Assembly (NCBI GenBank): GCA_033764095.1
Contig: JANRJF010000458.1
Coordinates: 1 to 64,000, forward strand
DNA length: 64,000 bases
Direction: 5' to 3'
DNA from: JBDTMT01 sp033764095
GTDB taxonomy: Bacteria; Desulfobacterota; Binatia; HRBIN30; CADEER01
Shown: positions 1-11,954 of the stretch, piece by piece
Layout: the number at the start of each line of letters is the position of its first letter
How positions within the stretch are numbered: position 1 is the stretch's first letter
The notes under the pieces: model-generated
Databases searched by the model: none
What the model saw: the letters and a program-made list of their open reading frames with translations, nothing else
What the model was told of the DNA's origin: nothing
Made by a program: the position numbers and the translations under genes

Positions 1-2
1 GC

Positions 3-3404
<3,402 letters not shown>

Positions 3405-3533
3405 GCGGGAAGATCGTCTCTGCCAACCCCCCCGGGTAGCGGGCCGGCTACCAGGGCGGGGTTGCGGACCGGCGATGGCCAGTTGGCCGTGACGGTTCCC
3501 GCGGCACCTCCGCCGTGGCCAGCGGGTTGACTC

Positions 3534-3549
3534 CGCGGGCAGGCCCGCG
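3534..3549 (+). promoter_or_regulatory. Hairpin abutting a ribosome-binding site
   Basis: CGCGGGC, two bases, then GCCCGCG is a perfect 7-bp hairpin ending one base before the AAGGAGG ribosome-binding site of the Rieske gene. It could modulate translation or be chance in GC-rich DNA. A second small hairpin (GGTAGC/GCTACC, 3435-3452) sits further upstream and might help end uvrA transcription. Confidence 0.3.
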
Positions 3550-3562
3550 AAAGGAGGAGCGC

Positions 3563-4852
3563 ATGCCTCACGACTCGGCGCGCGCCGCGCACGACCTGGA
3601 GCGGGAGCGGCTGTGGCCGTGCGTCTGGCAGATGGCCTGTCGGGAGACCGAGCTGGCCGCGCCGGGCGACTTCGTCGTCTACGACATCCTCGACGACTCC
3701 ATCCTCATCGTGCGCACGGGGCCGGGCGAGAGCGACCTCGTGGCGATGTACAACGTCTGCCAGCATCGCGGTCGCCGGCTGTGCGACGAGCCGCGCGGGC
3801 GGATCGGCAAGGCCATCCGCTGCCGCTTCCACGGCTGGCAGTACGATCGGACCGGCGCGCTCACCCACGTCCACTTCGAGGAGGACTGGCAGGGCTGCCC
3901 CACCTTCGACAAAGCGGCGCTCGGGCTGCCGCGGGTCGCGCTCGGGCGCTGGGGCGGATGGATCTGGATCCACCAGGACGCGCAGGCCGAGCCGCTGGAG
4001 CGGTTCCTCGGCGACGTGCCGCGCTTCCTCGATCCCTTCGCCCCGGCCGACATGCGCCCGTTGTGGTGGAAGACCATCGTCGCGCCCGCCAACTGGAAGG
4101 TGCTGGTGGGCGCGTTCATCGAGGCGTACCACAGCGGCGCCACGCATCTGTCGGGCATCAACTATCGCCAGGCGCGCGTCCCGGGTCTGGCGCTCGGCGA
4201 CCACGCCATGCTGTACGGCGAGCCGGGGCCGTTCACCGAGTACAAGGCCGAGGACGGGCGTTGGGTGACGCCGACCTCACTGCAGGAGAACCTGTGGGCC
4301 AACTTCTCGCACCTCGGCCGCACGATCGGCGCGATGACGCTGGAGCCCGGAATGGCGGCCTACGCGCGCCTGCGGGCGCTCCCCGACGACACGCCGGTCG
4401 ACGTCGTGATGACGAGCCTCTTCGAATTTCACCGCGAGGAAATGGAGAAGCGCGGCATCGCGTGGCCCGAGGGGCTGACGCTGGAAGCGTGGGCGGCCGC
4501 GGGGCTCGACTGGCACATCTTCCCGAACAGCATCGTGCTGCCGACCTTCGACGGCGCGCTCTGGTATCGGATGCGGCCGAACGGCGACGACGTCGACAGC
4601 AGCCTGGTCGACGTATGGTCACTCGGCCGCTTCCCTGCGGGCGGAGCGCCCGCGGTGCAGCAGGAGATGTTCCACGGCTTCGGCGCCTTCCGCGGGCAGT
4701 GCGAGTTCCTCGAGGAAGACTTCGCCAACATCGAGGCCGTGAACCGCGGCATGAAGTCGCGCGGCTTCCGCGGCGCGGTGCTGAACCCGGTGCAGGAGGC
4801 CGCGGTGGCGAACTTCCACGCCGTGCTCGATCGGTTCCTCCGCCGCGACTGA
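3563..4852 (+). CDS. Rieske [2Fe-2S] aromatic-ring-hydroxylating oxygenase, alpha subunit family
   Basis: Predicted catalytic subunit of a Rieske non-heme iron oxygenase, 429 residues, cytoplasmic. The Rieske cluster motif CQHRG...CRFHGW is near residues 72-95. The mononuclear iron site is suggested by EAYHSGATH (around residue 190), which resembles the family's D/E-x-YH-x4-H pattern; a distal acidic ligand could lie in the EED segment near residue 390. The start at 3563 is chosen over an in-frame ATG 48 bases upstream because of the strong AAGGAGG six bases before it. No ferredoxin, reductase or beta subunit lies next to it, so the substrate cannot be inferred; it must borrow electron-transfer partners. 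The preceding uvrA ends 158 bases upstream and is unrelated in function. Confidence 0.88.
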   Translation: MPHDSARAAHDLERERLWPCVWQMACRETELAAPGDFVVYDILDDSILIVRTGPGESDLVAMYNVCQHRGRRLCDEPRGRIGKAIRCRFHGWQYDRTGALTHVHFEEDWQGCPTFDKAALGLPRVALGRWGGWIWIHQDAQAEPLERFLGDVPRFLDPFAPADMRPLWWKTIVAPANWKVLVGAFIEAYHSGATHLSGINYRQARVPGLALGDHAMLYGEPGPFTEYKAEDGRWVTPTSLQENLWANFSHLGRTIGAMTLEPGMAAYARLRALPDDTPVDVVMTSLFEFHREEMEKRGIAWPEGLTLEAWAAAGLDWHIFPNSIVLPTFDGALWYRMRPNGDDVDSSLVDVWSLGRFPAGGAPAVQQEMFHGFGAFRGQCEFLEEDFANIEAVNRGMKSRGFRGAVLNPVQEAAVANFHAVLDRFLRRD

Positions 4853-4919
4853 TCGCCCCGCGGCCCGCACCGTCGCGGCGTGCGCGCCGCGCGCGCAGCG
4901 GTGGGCGGGTCAGCTCTGC

Positions 4920-6119
4920 TCACGGCGCCGCATAGGTACGAAAGGCGAGATCCTCGCCGTTGAGGCGTCGGCCGGCGGCGATGCCGCCGCCGTTGGGCAG
5001 CGCCAGCGGACACTCGGGTCTGCCTTCGGTGCGGTTCCAGCTGACGTTCCCCCCGTCCGTCACCACGTCGATGGCATAGATCTGTCCGGGCGTGACGGTG
5101 ACCGGAGCGGCGAAGCGGAAATGGTACCAGTCTCTGCCGGCGCGGTCGCGCGTGGTGACCGACTGCTCCGCCAGCAGCGCGCCGGTAAGTGCGCCGGCGC
5201 GCAGCCGCAGCGTGACCTGCTGCGGGCTGTCGTCCCACTGCAGGCCGAACAGCAGGTCGACCGCGGCTAGAGCGGGCACCGACGGCACGAACAGCTGACC
5301 GATCGGAGCGACGACGAGATTGATCGAGCCGGAGTCGTTGCAGGTCCCGGACTGACTGTCGATGGCGCCGACGCCCTCGAAGCGGCACTGCGCGTCGCAG
5401 CCATCGCCGGCGGTCGAGTTGCCGTCGTCGCAGGTTTCGCCGCCGGTGGTCTCGCCGTCGCCGCAGAGGTCGGCCTTGAGCTGGACGCGGTCGGCGGCGC
5501 CCTCGCAGGGCGCCGTCACCTCGAACAGGTAGCGCGTGCCGGCGGCGACCGGCAGCGAGATTGCGCCGGCCGGCTCCTCGTTGACGCGGCAGGCCAGCTC
5601 GCTGGTCGCACCGCACACGCCGCCGAGGATTGCCAGCGCGTACCCCGCCTGCGGCGCGATCAGGCGCGCGTGCAGGACGCCGTCGGTTGGCGCGTCGTAC
5701 GTGGCCCACACGGTGTGCGGGCTCGCCGCGCAAGCGCACGACAGCGTCGGATCGGTGGCGTCGCGGCTGGAGTTGGCGAGCTGCAGCGTGAGGCCGCCAC
5801 CGACGGGCGACGAGAGCAGCGGCGGCGCCTTGGCGCACTTGTCGCGGTTGAAGTGCGGCCCGCAGCCCTCAGAGGCGTTGAGCACGGCCAATAACAACTC
5901 GTCGATCGTCACCTGCTGGTCCTGATTGGGATCGAACGACGGGCAGGTCGACAGCGACGTGCCGCCCAGCGCGATGCTGACGCCGATGATGAGATCGGTG
6001 ATCGACACCGCGCCTGAATCGTAACAGGTGCCGACGCAGTCCTGGCCGCGGCTGGCGGTCGGCGCCAGCCAGAACGCGACGCTCGCGACGAGCGATACCC
6101 AACGAGGACTGCTACGCAT
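4920..6119 (-). CDS. Secreted Cys-rich protein with dockerin/EF-hand-like segment and myxococcal Cys-rich repeat
   Basis: Exported protein of unknown function, about 400 residues. It starts with a signal peptide (basic start, then VSLVASVAFWLAPTASRGQ). Next is a pair of calcium-site-like segments (ITDLIIGVSIALGG and FDPNQDQQVTIDELLLAVL, ending in EGCG) resembling dockerin/EF-hand modules. The middle of the protein has even Cys spacing and β-rich sequence, and CGDGETTGGETCDDGN...GDGCDAQC is a myxococcal Cys-rich repeat (DUF4215 type). The C-terminal half looks like a β-sandwich binding domain (QIYAIDVVTDGG). Start: ATGATG at 6122/6119 follows GGAGGT; the second ATG gives the better spacing. 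It converges on the Rieske gene with 67 bases between them. Confidence 0.72.
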   Translation of the reverse strand: MRSSPRWVSLVASVAFWLAPTASRGQDCVGTCYDSGAVSITDLIIGVSIALGGTSLSTCPSFDPNQDQQVTIDELLLAVLNASEGCGPHFNRDKCAKAPPLLSSPVGGGLTLQLANSSRDATDPTLSCACAASPHTVWATYDAPTDGVLHARLIAPQAGYALAILGGVCGATSELACRVNEEPAGAISLPVAAGTRYLFEVTAPCEGAADRVQLKADLCGDGETTGGETCDDGNSTAGDGCDAQCRFEGVGAIDSQSGTCNDSGSINLVVAPIGQLFVPSVPALAAVDLLFGLQWDDSPQQVTLRLRAGALTGALLAEQSVTTRDRAGRDWYHFRFAAPVTVTPGQIYAIDVVTDGGNVSWNRTEGRPECPLALPNGGGIAAGRRLNGEDLAFRTYAAP

Positions 6120-6150
6120 CATTGACCTCCGCGCGAGACAAGGGTTGCGC

Positions 6151-6391
6151 TCAGCAGCCGGCCCGCGCAACCGCGACGGCGGCGATCAGCTCGTCGATCG
6201 TCGCCCGACCCTCGCCGCTGGCGTCGAACCGGCGCCCCTCCGGTGCGCCAGAGCTCGTAGCCGTGCACCCCGTCGGTGGCCGAGAAGTAGACGGTGCCGT
6301 TCAAGGGCGAGCGCCGATCGCGTGCCTGATTGGGTAGCCGGCCGAGCTCGGACAGGTGATCCTTCAGCTCGGCGATCTTGATCTGCTTCAT
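6151..6391 (-). pseudogene. Mosaic of gene remnants: Phd-type antitoxin start, ELWxxDG repeat, EF-hand-like tail
   Basis: On the minus strand an ATG at 6391 opens MKQIKIAELKDHLSEL, the N-terminus typical of Phd/YefM prevent-host-death antitoxins. After about 15 residues the frame runs directly into NGTVYFSATDGVHGYELWRT, a piece of an ELWxxDGT-repeat protein. In another frame (stop at 6151) follows RRFDASGEGRATIDELIAAVAV ending in AGC and a stop, which is a dockerin/EF-hand-like C-terminus closely similar in style to the segment of the neighbouring secreted protein. These pieces cannot form one functional protein; they look like fragments of at least two genes joined by deletions. No toxin partner is visible. 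Confidence 0.65.
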
Positions 6392-6448
6392 GGCCAGATC
6401 CAGCCATGTGGCACTCGCCAGCGTAAAGCGAGCTCGACGTGGTGCGCG

Positions 6449-6514
6449 CCGGCGCATCAACAAGCTCGCCTACGAGCTCGGCAAGGAATCGCGGCGCGAC
6501 CCTCCACGTGCTTT
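6449..6514 (+). pseudogene. uvrA: Fragment of the uvrA 3' region
   Basis: Bases 6462-6493 are identical to uvrA bases 3081-3112 (32 matches, encoding KLAYELGKESR of the last ABC signature). Recognisable similarity extends on both sides over roughly 65 bases with small indels (AAC inserted before, two bases lost after). The orientation is the same as uvrA. It is too short to be functional and is best read as a scrap of a uvrA duplication or rearrangement. It abuts the antitoxin/ELW remnants. Confidence 0.75.
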
Positions 6515-6645
6515 CGGCCTCTTGCACGATGCAGACCGAGCGTTGCTTTCAATTGTTGCGGATCGGTAGGTTGGACGCAGTGCGGTCGAGCTGGGGTCGC
6601 CTGGTGTTCGGATCGCTTCAACTGACAGTTGCCGGGAGGCCCTCG

Positions 6646-7296
6646 ATGCCACATGCGCGCTTCGCGATACTGGTCGCCGCCCTCTTGACCGTCTCCGCAT
6701 GTGGCGACGGCAGTGACGATGCGACGGAGCCGGGAGAAGTCGTCATCCACGACAACCTGATGGCATTTCTGCAGGCGCCGCCGCCGTCATGGCAGATGAG
6801 TCCGCCGCCGCAACCGACGCTCTCGTTTCAGTTCGACTATGACAACCAGTACGTCGTGTCCTCCGGCCAACCATGGCAGGGAGTCAGCGCCGAGGGCGGC
6901 ACGCCGGGCTCACCGCTGGAGGTGACCGCCAGGGCCGGGCGCCACAAGACCGACCCACCGGCGGAGTGGTTCAACGACCGCTCGGCGCTGTTGCTCGGCT
7001 ACGCGCTGGAGGACAGCCGGCCGGACGAGCTGTATTTCGCCTTCTCCGGCACCCTGGTGATCAATGGCACATCGTACGTCGTGTACCTCGGTCAGGGCGG
7101 CGATCTGTTGGGCGACGACTGGTGGCTGGGCGTGCCCGCTACACAACCAGCGTGGACGCGAACCAGCGAGGGATATCTGCTCACCCCCGATGGCCAGTAC
7201 ATCGTCTGCAAGAAGAACGGCGGCTACCTGGGTGCAAGCAGCAACGCGTTCCAGGTGATCGTCCCGTCGCTGGCAGAAAACTGTGTCGAAGCCTGA
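6646..7296 (+). CDS. Predicted lipoprotein, function unknown
   Basis: 216 residues beginning with a lipoprotein signal peptide (ARFAILVAALLTVSAC, lipobox VSAC), so the mature protein should be membrane-anchored from Cys20. The rest is soluble with many aromatic residues and a Ser/Thr-rich C-terminal half (SSNAFQVIVPSLAENCVEA); I recognise no family. The start is chosen by GGGAGG six bases upstream and by the signal peptide. Base composition is visibly less GC-biased than in neighbouring genes (several AT-rich codons such as CAATCA, TATTTC), which with the remnants on both sides suggests acquired DNA. Confidence 0.6.
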   Translation: MPHARFAILVAALLTVSACGDGSDDATEPGEVVIHDNLMAFLQAPPPSWQMSPPPQPTLSFQFDYDNQYVVSSGQPWQGVSAEGGTPGSPLEVTARAGRHKTDPPAEWFNDRSALLLGYALEDSRPDELYFAFSGTLVINGTSYVVYLGQGGDLLGDDWWLGVPATQPAWTRTSEGYLLTPDGQYIVCKKNGGYLGASSNAFQVIVPSLAENCVEA

Positions 7297-7432
7297 GCGG
7301 AGTTGATCCGCCGTCGGCGTGCGGATGGCGAGAACCAGCAGTCGGCGACACAGCGGCCATCGCGCGGCAGATCCTCGAAGGTGTTCAGCCCGTCGGAGCG
7401 GTGCGCAGCACCGCCGTCTGCCGTGCAGCGCC

Positions 7433-7555
7433 TACGCGACGCCGGACGGAATCACGCACGACAACGAGCAACAGCGAAAGACGTTCGTGGTGGTGAACCG
7501 CGGTGGGCGATGGCTGATCCTGCACCAGCAGTTCACGACCATCGTCGCAGGGTGA
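7433..7555 (+). pseudogene. C-terminal remnant of an NTF2-like (DUF4440/SnoaL-type) protein
   Basis: The open frame ends in RKTFVVVNRGGRWLILHQQF, matching the last β-hairpin of DUF4440/SnoaL-like proteins (typically a TFV.. R.GRWLI.HHH pattern). Upstream in this frame the sequence turns into arginine-rich low-quality translation with no recognisable N-terminus, so only about 40 codons survive. It lies between a lipoprotein gene and the end of an oppositely oriented gene. The rest of 7297-7564 shows nothing else I can support. Confidence 0.55.
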
Positions 7556-7564
7556 CGCGTCTGG

Positions 7565-8962
7565 CTACGCGCGCTCACCCTGGGCACTGCCGCGGCGCAG
7601 GTGGCGCGCGAACGCGGCCATCACCAGCCAGTGCAGCGGCGCCTGGGTGGCGACATAGAGCGGCCAGGGCAGGCGTGGCGCGAAGCCGTGCACGGAGCAC
7701 AGGGCGGCGTCGCCGCCGAGGACGCGGCGGAACTCGAAGCGGCCGACCTCACCGGGCGCGGCGAGCATGCCGCCGGCGATGGCGAAGACGATGCGATCGG
7801 CAGCCGTGTGCGCCGGGTCGGGGACGAAGCGCAGCAGCTCGGGGCCCTGCGGCGAGGCGAAGCGAGCACTCCAGCCGCGCACGCAATCGCCCGGCGTGTG
7901 GATCAGCGGGGCGAAGCGCGCCCCCAGCCAGCGGCGGTAGTCGTCGGCCAGCTGCCGCATGTCCGGCGCCGCCGGCAGGCGCTGCACCGAGCGCACCATG
8001 GGGCGCGCCGCGTCGGTGGCGGTGGTGTAGACGCCCGCCGGCGCCGCGCCGGGGTCGGCCAGCGCCGCGCGCAGTGCCTGCGCGACGCCGGCGCCGGGGA
8101 CCCCGGCGCGCGCCTGCAGGCGGCGATCGGCGGCGACCATGGCATGCGCCAGACTCTCGATCAGCGGCTCGACCAGGGCGCGCGGCGCGCCGGTCACCAG
8201 GCTGACCCAGAGGCGTGACAGGCGCGGCGTCAGCAGCGGCACCGGGATGGTCAGCGCCGAGCGGCCGAGCGCCGCGGCGGTGGCACGCATCAGGGCGCGA
8301 TAGGTGAGCACCTCGGGTCCACCGATGTCGTAGGTCTGGCCGAACGCCTCGGCGCGTCCCAGCACCCAGTCGAGCAGCGCCACCGTGTCGTCGAGGCCGA
8401 TCGGCTGCGTCGGCGTGGCGGTCCAGCGCGGACAGATCATCAGCGGCAGGCGCCGCACCATGCGGCGCAGGATCTCGGTCGACGATCCACCGCGGCCGAG
8501 GACGATGCCGGCGCGCAGCACGGTCAGCGGCGTGCCGTAGTCGGCCAGCGCGCGCTCGACCTCGGCGCGGCTGCGCAGGTGGCGCGACAACTCCGCCGGC
8601 GGCGTGTCGGCCGGCAGCAGACCGCCCAGGTAGACGATCTGCCGCACGCCGTGCACGGCGGCGGCGCGGGCGAAGTTGTCGGCCGCCTGCAGATCGAGAT
8701 CCTCGAAGCGCCCCTGCACGAGGCGATCCGACGGGCTCATCGAGTGCACCAGGTAGACGGCGTGATCGGCGCCGGCGAGGGCTGCCAGCGCGTCGCGATA
8801 GGAGAACAGGTCGGCGCGCCGCCACTCGACGCCGCCGGCCGCCGGGCGCGCCGCGCGCGACAGGGCGATCACCGCGCCGCGCCGCGCCAGGGCCGCGATC
8901 AGCGGTCGGCCGACGAAGCCGCTGGCGCCGGCAACGGCGATGGTGAGCTGGTCGGCAGACAT
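7565..8962 (-). CDS. NAD(P)-binding Rossmann protein with DUF2867-type C-terminus
   Basis: 465 residues. The N-terminus ITIAVAGASGFVGRPL-like GxxGxxG motif starts an atypical extended SDR (NmrA/complex I assembly-like) fold, with YLVHSM and IVYLGGL strands typical of the family. The last 150 residues (from about RSVQRLPAAPDM to the end) match the style of DUF2867, which is often fused to such Rossmann domains. The start at 8962 (MSADQLTIAVAG) is chosen because the glycine motif follows directly; the open frame upstream is arginine-rich shadow sequence. Role unknown; homologues are often annotated as nucleoside-diphosphate-sugar epimerases without proof. Confidence 0.8.
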   Translation of the reverse strand: MSADQLTIAVAGASGFVGRPLIAALARRGAVIALSRAARPAAGGVEWRRADLFSYRDALAALAGADHAVYLVHSMSPSDRLVQGRFEDLDLQAADNFARAAAVHGVRQIVYLGGLLPADTPPAELSRHLRSRAEVERALADYGTPLTVLRAGIVLGRGGSSTEILRRMVRRLPLMICPRWTATPTQPIGLDDTVALLDWVLGRAEAFGQTYDIGGPEVLTYRALMRATAAALGRSALTIPVPLLTPRLSRLWVSLVTGAPRALVEPLIESLAHAMVAADRRLQARAGVPGAGVAQALRAALADPGAAPAGVYTTATDAARPMVRSVQRLPAAPDMRQLADDYRRWLGARFAPLIHTPGDCVRGWSARFASPQGPELLRFVPDPAHTAADRIVFAIAGGMLAAPGEVGRFEFRRVLGGDAALCSVHGFAPRLPWPLYVATQAPLHWLVMAAFARHLRRGSAQGERA

Positions 8963-9191
8963 CGCCCCAGCATCGCACGGTATGTCGGCCCGACAAGCCG
9001 CCAACCGGTGGATGACGCGAATCGTCGCAGGGGGCGACGCAGGGCTCGCCGCGGCTGGCGGCCGGCGTCGGCCACGTGAAGCGCACTCGCCTTGCCGCGC
9101 GCGCCGCGCGTCGACTACGAAGGCGGCGTGCACCGCCCGCCATGCGCGGCACCAATGTGTCACATGGGCGGACGCGCGGCGGAGGTGGACC

Positions 9192-9907
9192 ATGCGAGTC
9201 GGCATCATCGGTGAGACGTTCCTCGAGCGCATCATCGCGCGCACCAACCTGCTGCCGTCGCCGCTGCTGGAGACCCAGATCGCCTTCAGCATGGCGCGCA
9301 CGATCATGGCCGGCGTGAAGCTGGGCGTCTTCGAGGCAGTCGGCGGCGGCGCCACGACGCCGGCGCAGGTCGCGGCGGCGTGCACGACCGATCCGACGGC
9401 GACGACCAAGCTGATGGACACCCTGGTCGCCTGCCGCTACCTGCGCCATCGTCGCGGGCGCTACCGCCTGACAGCCAAAGCGCGCCGGTGGCTGCTGCGC
9501 GACTCGCCACATTCGGTCGCCGACAAGCTGCTGTTCCAGTACGACGAGTGGGACATCGTCGCGAAGTACGAGGAGTACATCACCAGCGGCGCGCCGCTCG
9601 ACCTGCACAATACGCTCACCGACGCGGCGGCATGGAATCGCTATCAACGCGGCATGCGAGCGACGGCCGCCATCTCCGCCGACGAGGTCGCCGCACGCCT
9701 GCCGGTGCCGCCGGGCGCGACGGCGATGCTCGACATCGGTGGGTCGCACTGTTCGCGACCACCGGTGTGGCGCACGGCGCCGCGACCTGCGCCGATCTGC
9801 TGGTGCGCATGCCGGAGCGCACCTACCTGTGCACGGCGACCACCGACGACGGCGATTCCCTCTCCGTGCCGCTGACAGCGGTGCGCGCCGTGCGCGGCGG
9901 ACGGTGA
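9192..9907 (+). pseudogene. Truncated O-methyltransferase fused out of frame to a signal-peptide fragment
   Basis: ATG at 9192 follows GGAGGTGG and opens a convincing dimerisation/winged-helix region of a SAM-dependent O-methyltransferase (SPLLETQIAFSMARTIMAGV, later GRYRLTAKARRWLL). Homology reaches TAMLDIGG near 9740, the beginning of SAM motif I, and then stops: this frame continues as nonsense to 9875. In the +1-shifted frame the DNA after 9740 reads VALFATTGVAHGAATCADLL and CTATTDDGDS to a stop at 9905-9907, which looks like the signal peptide and first residues of an unrelated secreted protein. The likely event is a deletion that joined two genes. The SAM-binding core is missing, so no methyltransferase activity is expected. 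Confidence 0.7.
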
Positions 9908-9973
9908 GCCTGCCCTGGAATCCTCGACATTGCGCCCGGGTGATCGGTGGCCGGCGCGGGGCCTCCGCGCGGC

Positions 9974-11179
9974 TCAGGCGGCGTCGGCGCGCTGCTCGGC
10001 GGCGGCGTCCAGCGTGAAGTAGAAGCTGGCGCCGCGGCCGGGCTCGCCGCGCGCCCAGGTGCGGCCGCCGTGGCGCTGGATGATGCGCTGCACGGTGTGG
10101 AGGCCGACGCCGGTTCCCTCGAACTCGCTGTCATCGTGCAGGCGCTCGAAGGGGGCGAAGAGCCGCGCGGCCTGCGCCATGTCGAAGCCGGCGCCGTTGT
10201 CGCGCAACAGGAAGGCGTGGCCGCCGTCGTCGGCGCGGCGCAGCTCGATGCGCGCCGCCGGCGTATGCCGGGTGTACTTCCAGGCGTTGCTCAGCAGGTT
10301 CTCGAGCGCGAGGCGCAGCAGGGCCGGGTCGGCGTCGGCGCGCAGGTCGTCGGCGATGGCGATCTCGACGCGGCGCCCGGGCTCGCGCTCGCGCAGGGCC
10401 GCGCACAGCTCGCGCGCCAGCTCGCTCAGGTCGACCGCCGTACGCTGCAGGCCGCCCTGCTTGCTGCGCGCCAGGGCGAGCAGGTCGCGGATCATCTCGT
10501 CCATGCGCGTGCCGGCATCGGTGATCATCTGCAGGTAGTCGCGGCCGAGCTCGCCGAGCGCCGCGCCACAGTCCTCCAGCAGCGCCGTGCTGGCCATGCT
10601 GATCTGGCTCACCGGCGTGCGCAGGTCGTGCGACACCGAGGCGGAGAAGGCCTCCAACTCGCGGTTGGCGAGCGCCAGCTCCGCGGTGCGCTCCTGCACC
10701 GTCGCCTCCAGGCCGCGCAGGATGGCGACGTTCTCCATCGCCACCGAGGTGCTGTCGGCCAGCGCCTGCAGCTTCCACAGTTCGTCGTCGGTCGGCGCGT
10801 GGCGCCGCGCCCAATAGCAGCCGATGGCGCCGATCGGCGCCATCTGACGGATCGGCACCATCGCCAGGCTCTGCACGAAGGTCGGCCGATAGGCATCGGC
10901 GGGCACGCGCGGATCGGCGTAGATGTCCTCGATCACGACCGCGGACGCATGGCGCATGACCCACCCGCTGACACACGCCTCGAGCGGGAAGCGGCGCCCC
11001 TTCCACAGCGGTGCGATGGCGTCCTCGTCGAGGTAGTGGCACTGCTCGCCGTCGCGCAGGACGAAGGTCGCGCCGTCGGCGCCGCCCAGGCGGCGTGCGG
11101 CGTGACGGACGATCTCGGCGATGCGCTCGACGCTGCGGGCCAGGGACAGCTCCTGTACGGCGATCAGCAACTCTCGCAT
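9974..11179 (-). CDS. GAF-domain sensor histidine kinase
   Basis: About 401 residues, no membrane segment, so a cytoplasmic sensor. A GAF domain covers roughly residues 15-150 (ATFVLRDGEQCHYLDED, WVMRHASAVVIEDIYADPR). A short coiled linker (VQERTAELALANRELE) leads to the kinase core: H-box FSASVSHDLRTPV, N-box NLLSNAWKYT, G1 DNGAGFD, G2 GTGVGL. This arrangement resembles bacteriophytochrome-like and GAF-only kinases. No response regulator is adjacent, so it is an orphan. The start at 11179 has only weak AAAGGG upstream; a start further upstream is possible but the extra sequence does not look coding. Confidence 0.88.
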   Translation of the reverse strand: MRELLIAVQELSLARSVERIAEIVRHAARRLGGADGATFVLRDGEQCHYLDEDAIAPLWKGRRFPLEACVSGWVMRHASAVVIEDIYADPRVPADAYRPTFVQSLAMVPIRQMAPIGAIGCYWARRHAPTDDELWKLQALADSTSVAMENVAILRGLEATVQERTAELALANRELEAFSASVSHDLRTPVSQISMASTALLEDCGAALGELGRDYLQMITDAGTRMDEMIRDLLALARSKQGGLQRTAVDLSELARELCAALREREPGRRVEIAIADDLRADADPALLRLALENLLSNAWKYTRHTPAARIELRRADDGGHAFLLRDNGAGFDMAQAARLFAPFERLHDDSEFEGTGVGLHTVQRIIQRHGGRTWARGEPGRGASFYFTLDAAAEQRADAA

Positions 11180-11591
11180 GTAGCCCTTTCCGATGCGCCG
11201 CCCAGACCGCGACGGCTGTCGTGTCCGACCCAGCAAACGCCATACCCGCGACAGGCCGGGCGTATAGAATTGCACGCCGGCGACCGGGCCGGCGTCAGCA
11301 AACGGGCGTTTCGAGCCCTCATGGGCATCGGCGGATCGGCTTGCCCGAGCAGGGTTGTTGGTTGGCCGGCACGCGCGCGTTCTCGCTGCTCGGCGGATTG
11401 CGTCGAATCGCGCCGCAAGCCCCGGCGACTGCATGCGTGGCCATGAGGCGTGGCTGGCCGTGTAGCGGTAGCGCGGCGCGCCGTCGCCGTCCGCCACTTT
11501 GGGGTCGCAGAGGTGGTGTGCGCCCGTACAGGCGTGTACGCGCTCCTCACCCTGGCGCTGATGTGCTGGTTCTGAGCCCGGCGAGATCCTG
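11180..11591. other. Gene-poor spacer
   Basis: About 410 bases between a minus-strand kinase and a plus-strand small membrane gene, so it should hold divergent promoters. A 41-codon frame starting at GTG 11450 and ending at 11575 (…TGVYALLTLALMCWF) looks like one membrane helix but lacks a ribosome-binding site; I do not call it a gene. Confidence 0.4.
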
Positions 11592-11882
11592 ATGCGCGAC
11601 CGCAGCGCCGCGCCGTCGCTCGGCGTCTGGGCCGCCGCCGTGGGGGCGGCGGGCTTCGCCAGCGGCTTTCTGGGACCGATCGCGCTCGTCCCGGGCGCCA
11701 ATCAGGGCCCGCTGCTCGGCCTGCTCATCACCGGTCCCGGCGCGGTGGCGCTCGGCCTGGCGGCCGGGATCGTCGCGCGGCTGCTGCCGCTGAGCGACGC
11801 GCAACGCTGGCGCGCGCTCAGCGCAGTCTGCGGCGCGACGGCGGTGATCATTCTCATCGGCTGCCTGCTCGGCCCGTGGTGA
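11592..11882 (+). CDS. Small integral membrane protein, function unknown
   Basis: 96 residues with three hydrophobic segments (about residues 10-33, 38-62 and 76-96) and a Gly/Ala-rich character; no family recognised. The second loop carries LLPLSDAQRWRALS. The start has only a weak purine stretch before it. The codon pattern on this strand is consistent with coding, whereas the overlapping minus-strand frame gives Arg/Asp-rich junk. A palindromic repeat begins 13 bases after the stop and may terminate transcription. Confidence 0.55.
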   Translation: MRDRSAAPSLGVWAAAVGAAGFASGFLGPIALVPGANQGPLLGLLITGPGAVALGLAAGIVARLLPLSDAQRWRALSAVCGATAVIILIGCLLGPW

Positions 11883-11894
11883 CGGGTGCGGGAC

Positions 11895-11942
11895 TCCCAT
11901 CCTGCTCCCCGCGCGGTGCGGGGGAAGGTTGGGATGGGGGCC
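11895..11942 (+). repeat. Palindromic dispersed repeat, second copy
   Basis: CTCCCCGC (11905-11912) and GCGGGG (11918-11923) form a stem, followed by AAGGTTGGGATGGGGG. It aligns with the element inside uvrA (621-659). It sits between two genes that converge (11882 and 11955) and may act as a bidirectional terminator. Confidence 0.6.
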
Positions 11943-11954
11943 CCCGCCGCCCGC

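Noticed and set aside
11450..11575. 41-codon frame with one hydrophobic helix
   Set aside because: GTG start without ribosome-binding site and no conservation evidence; left as intergenic.
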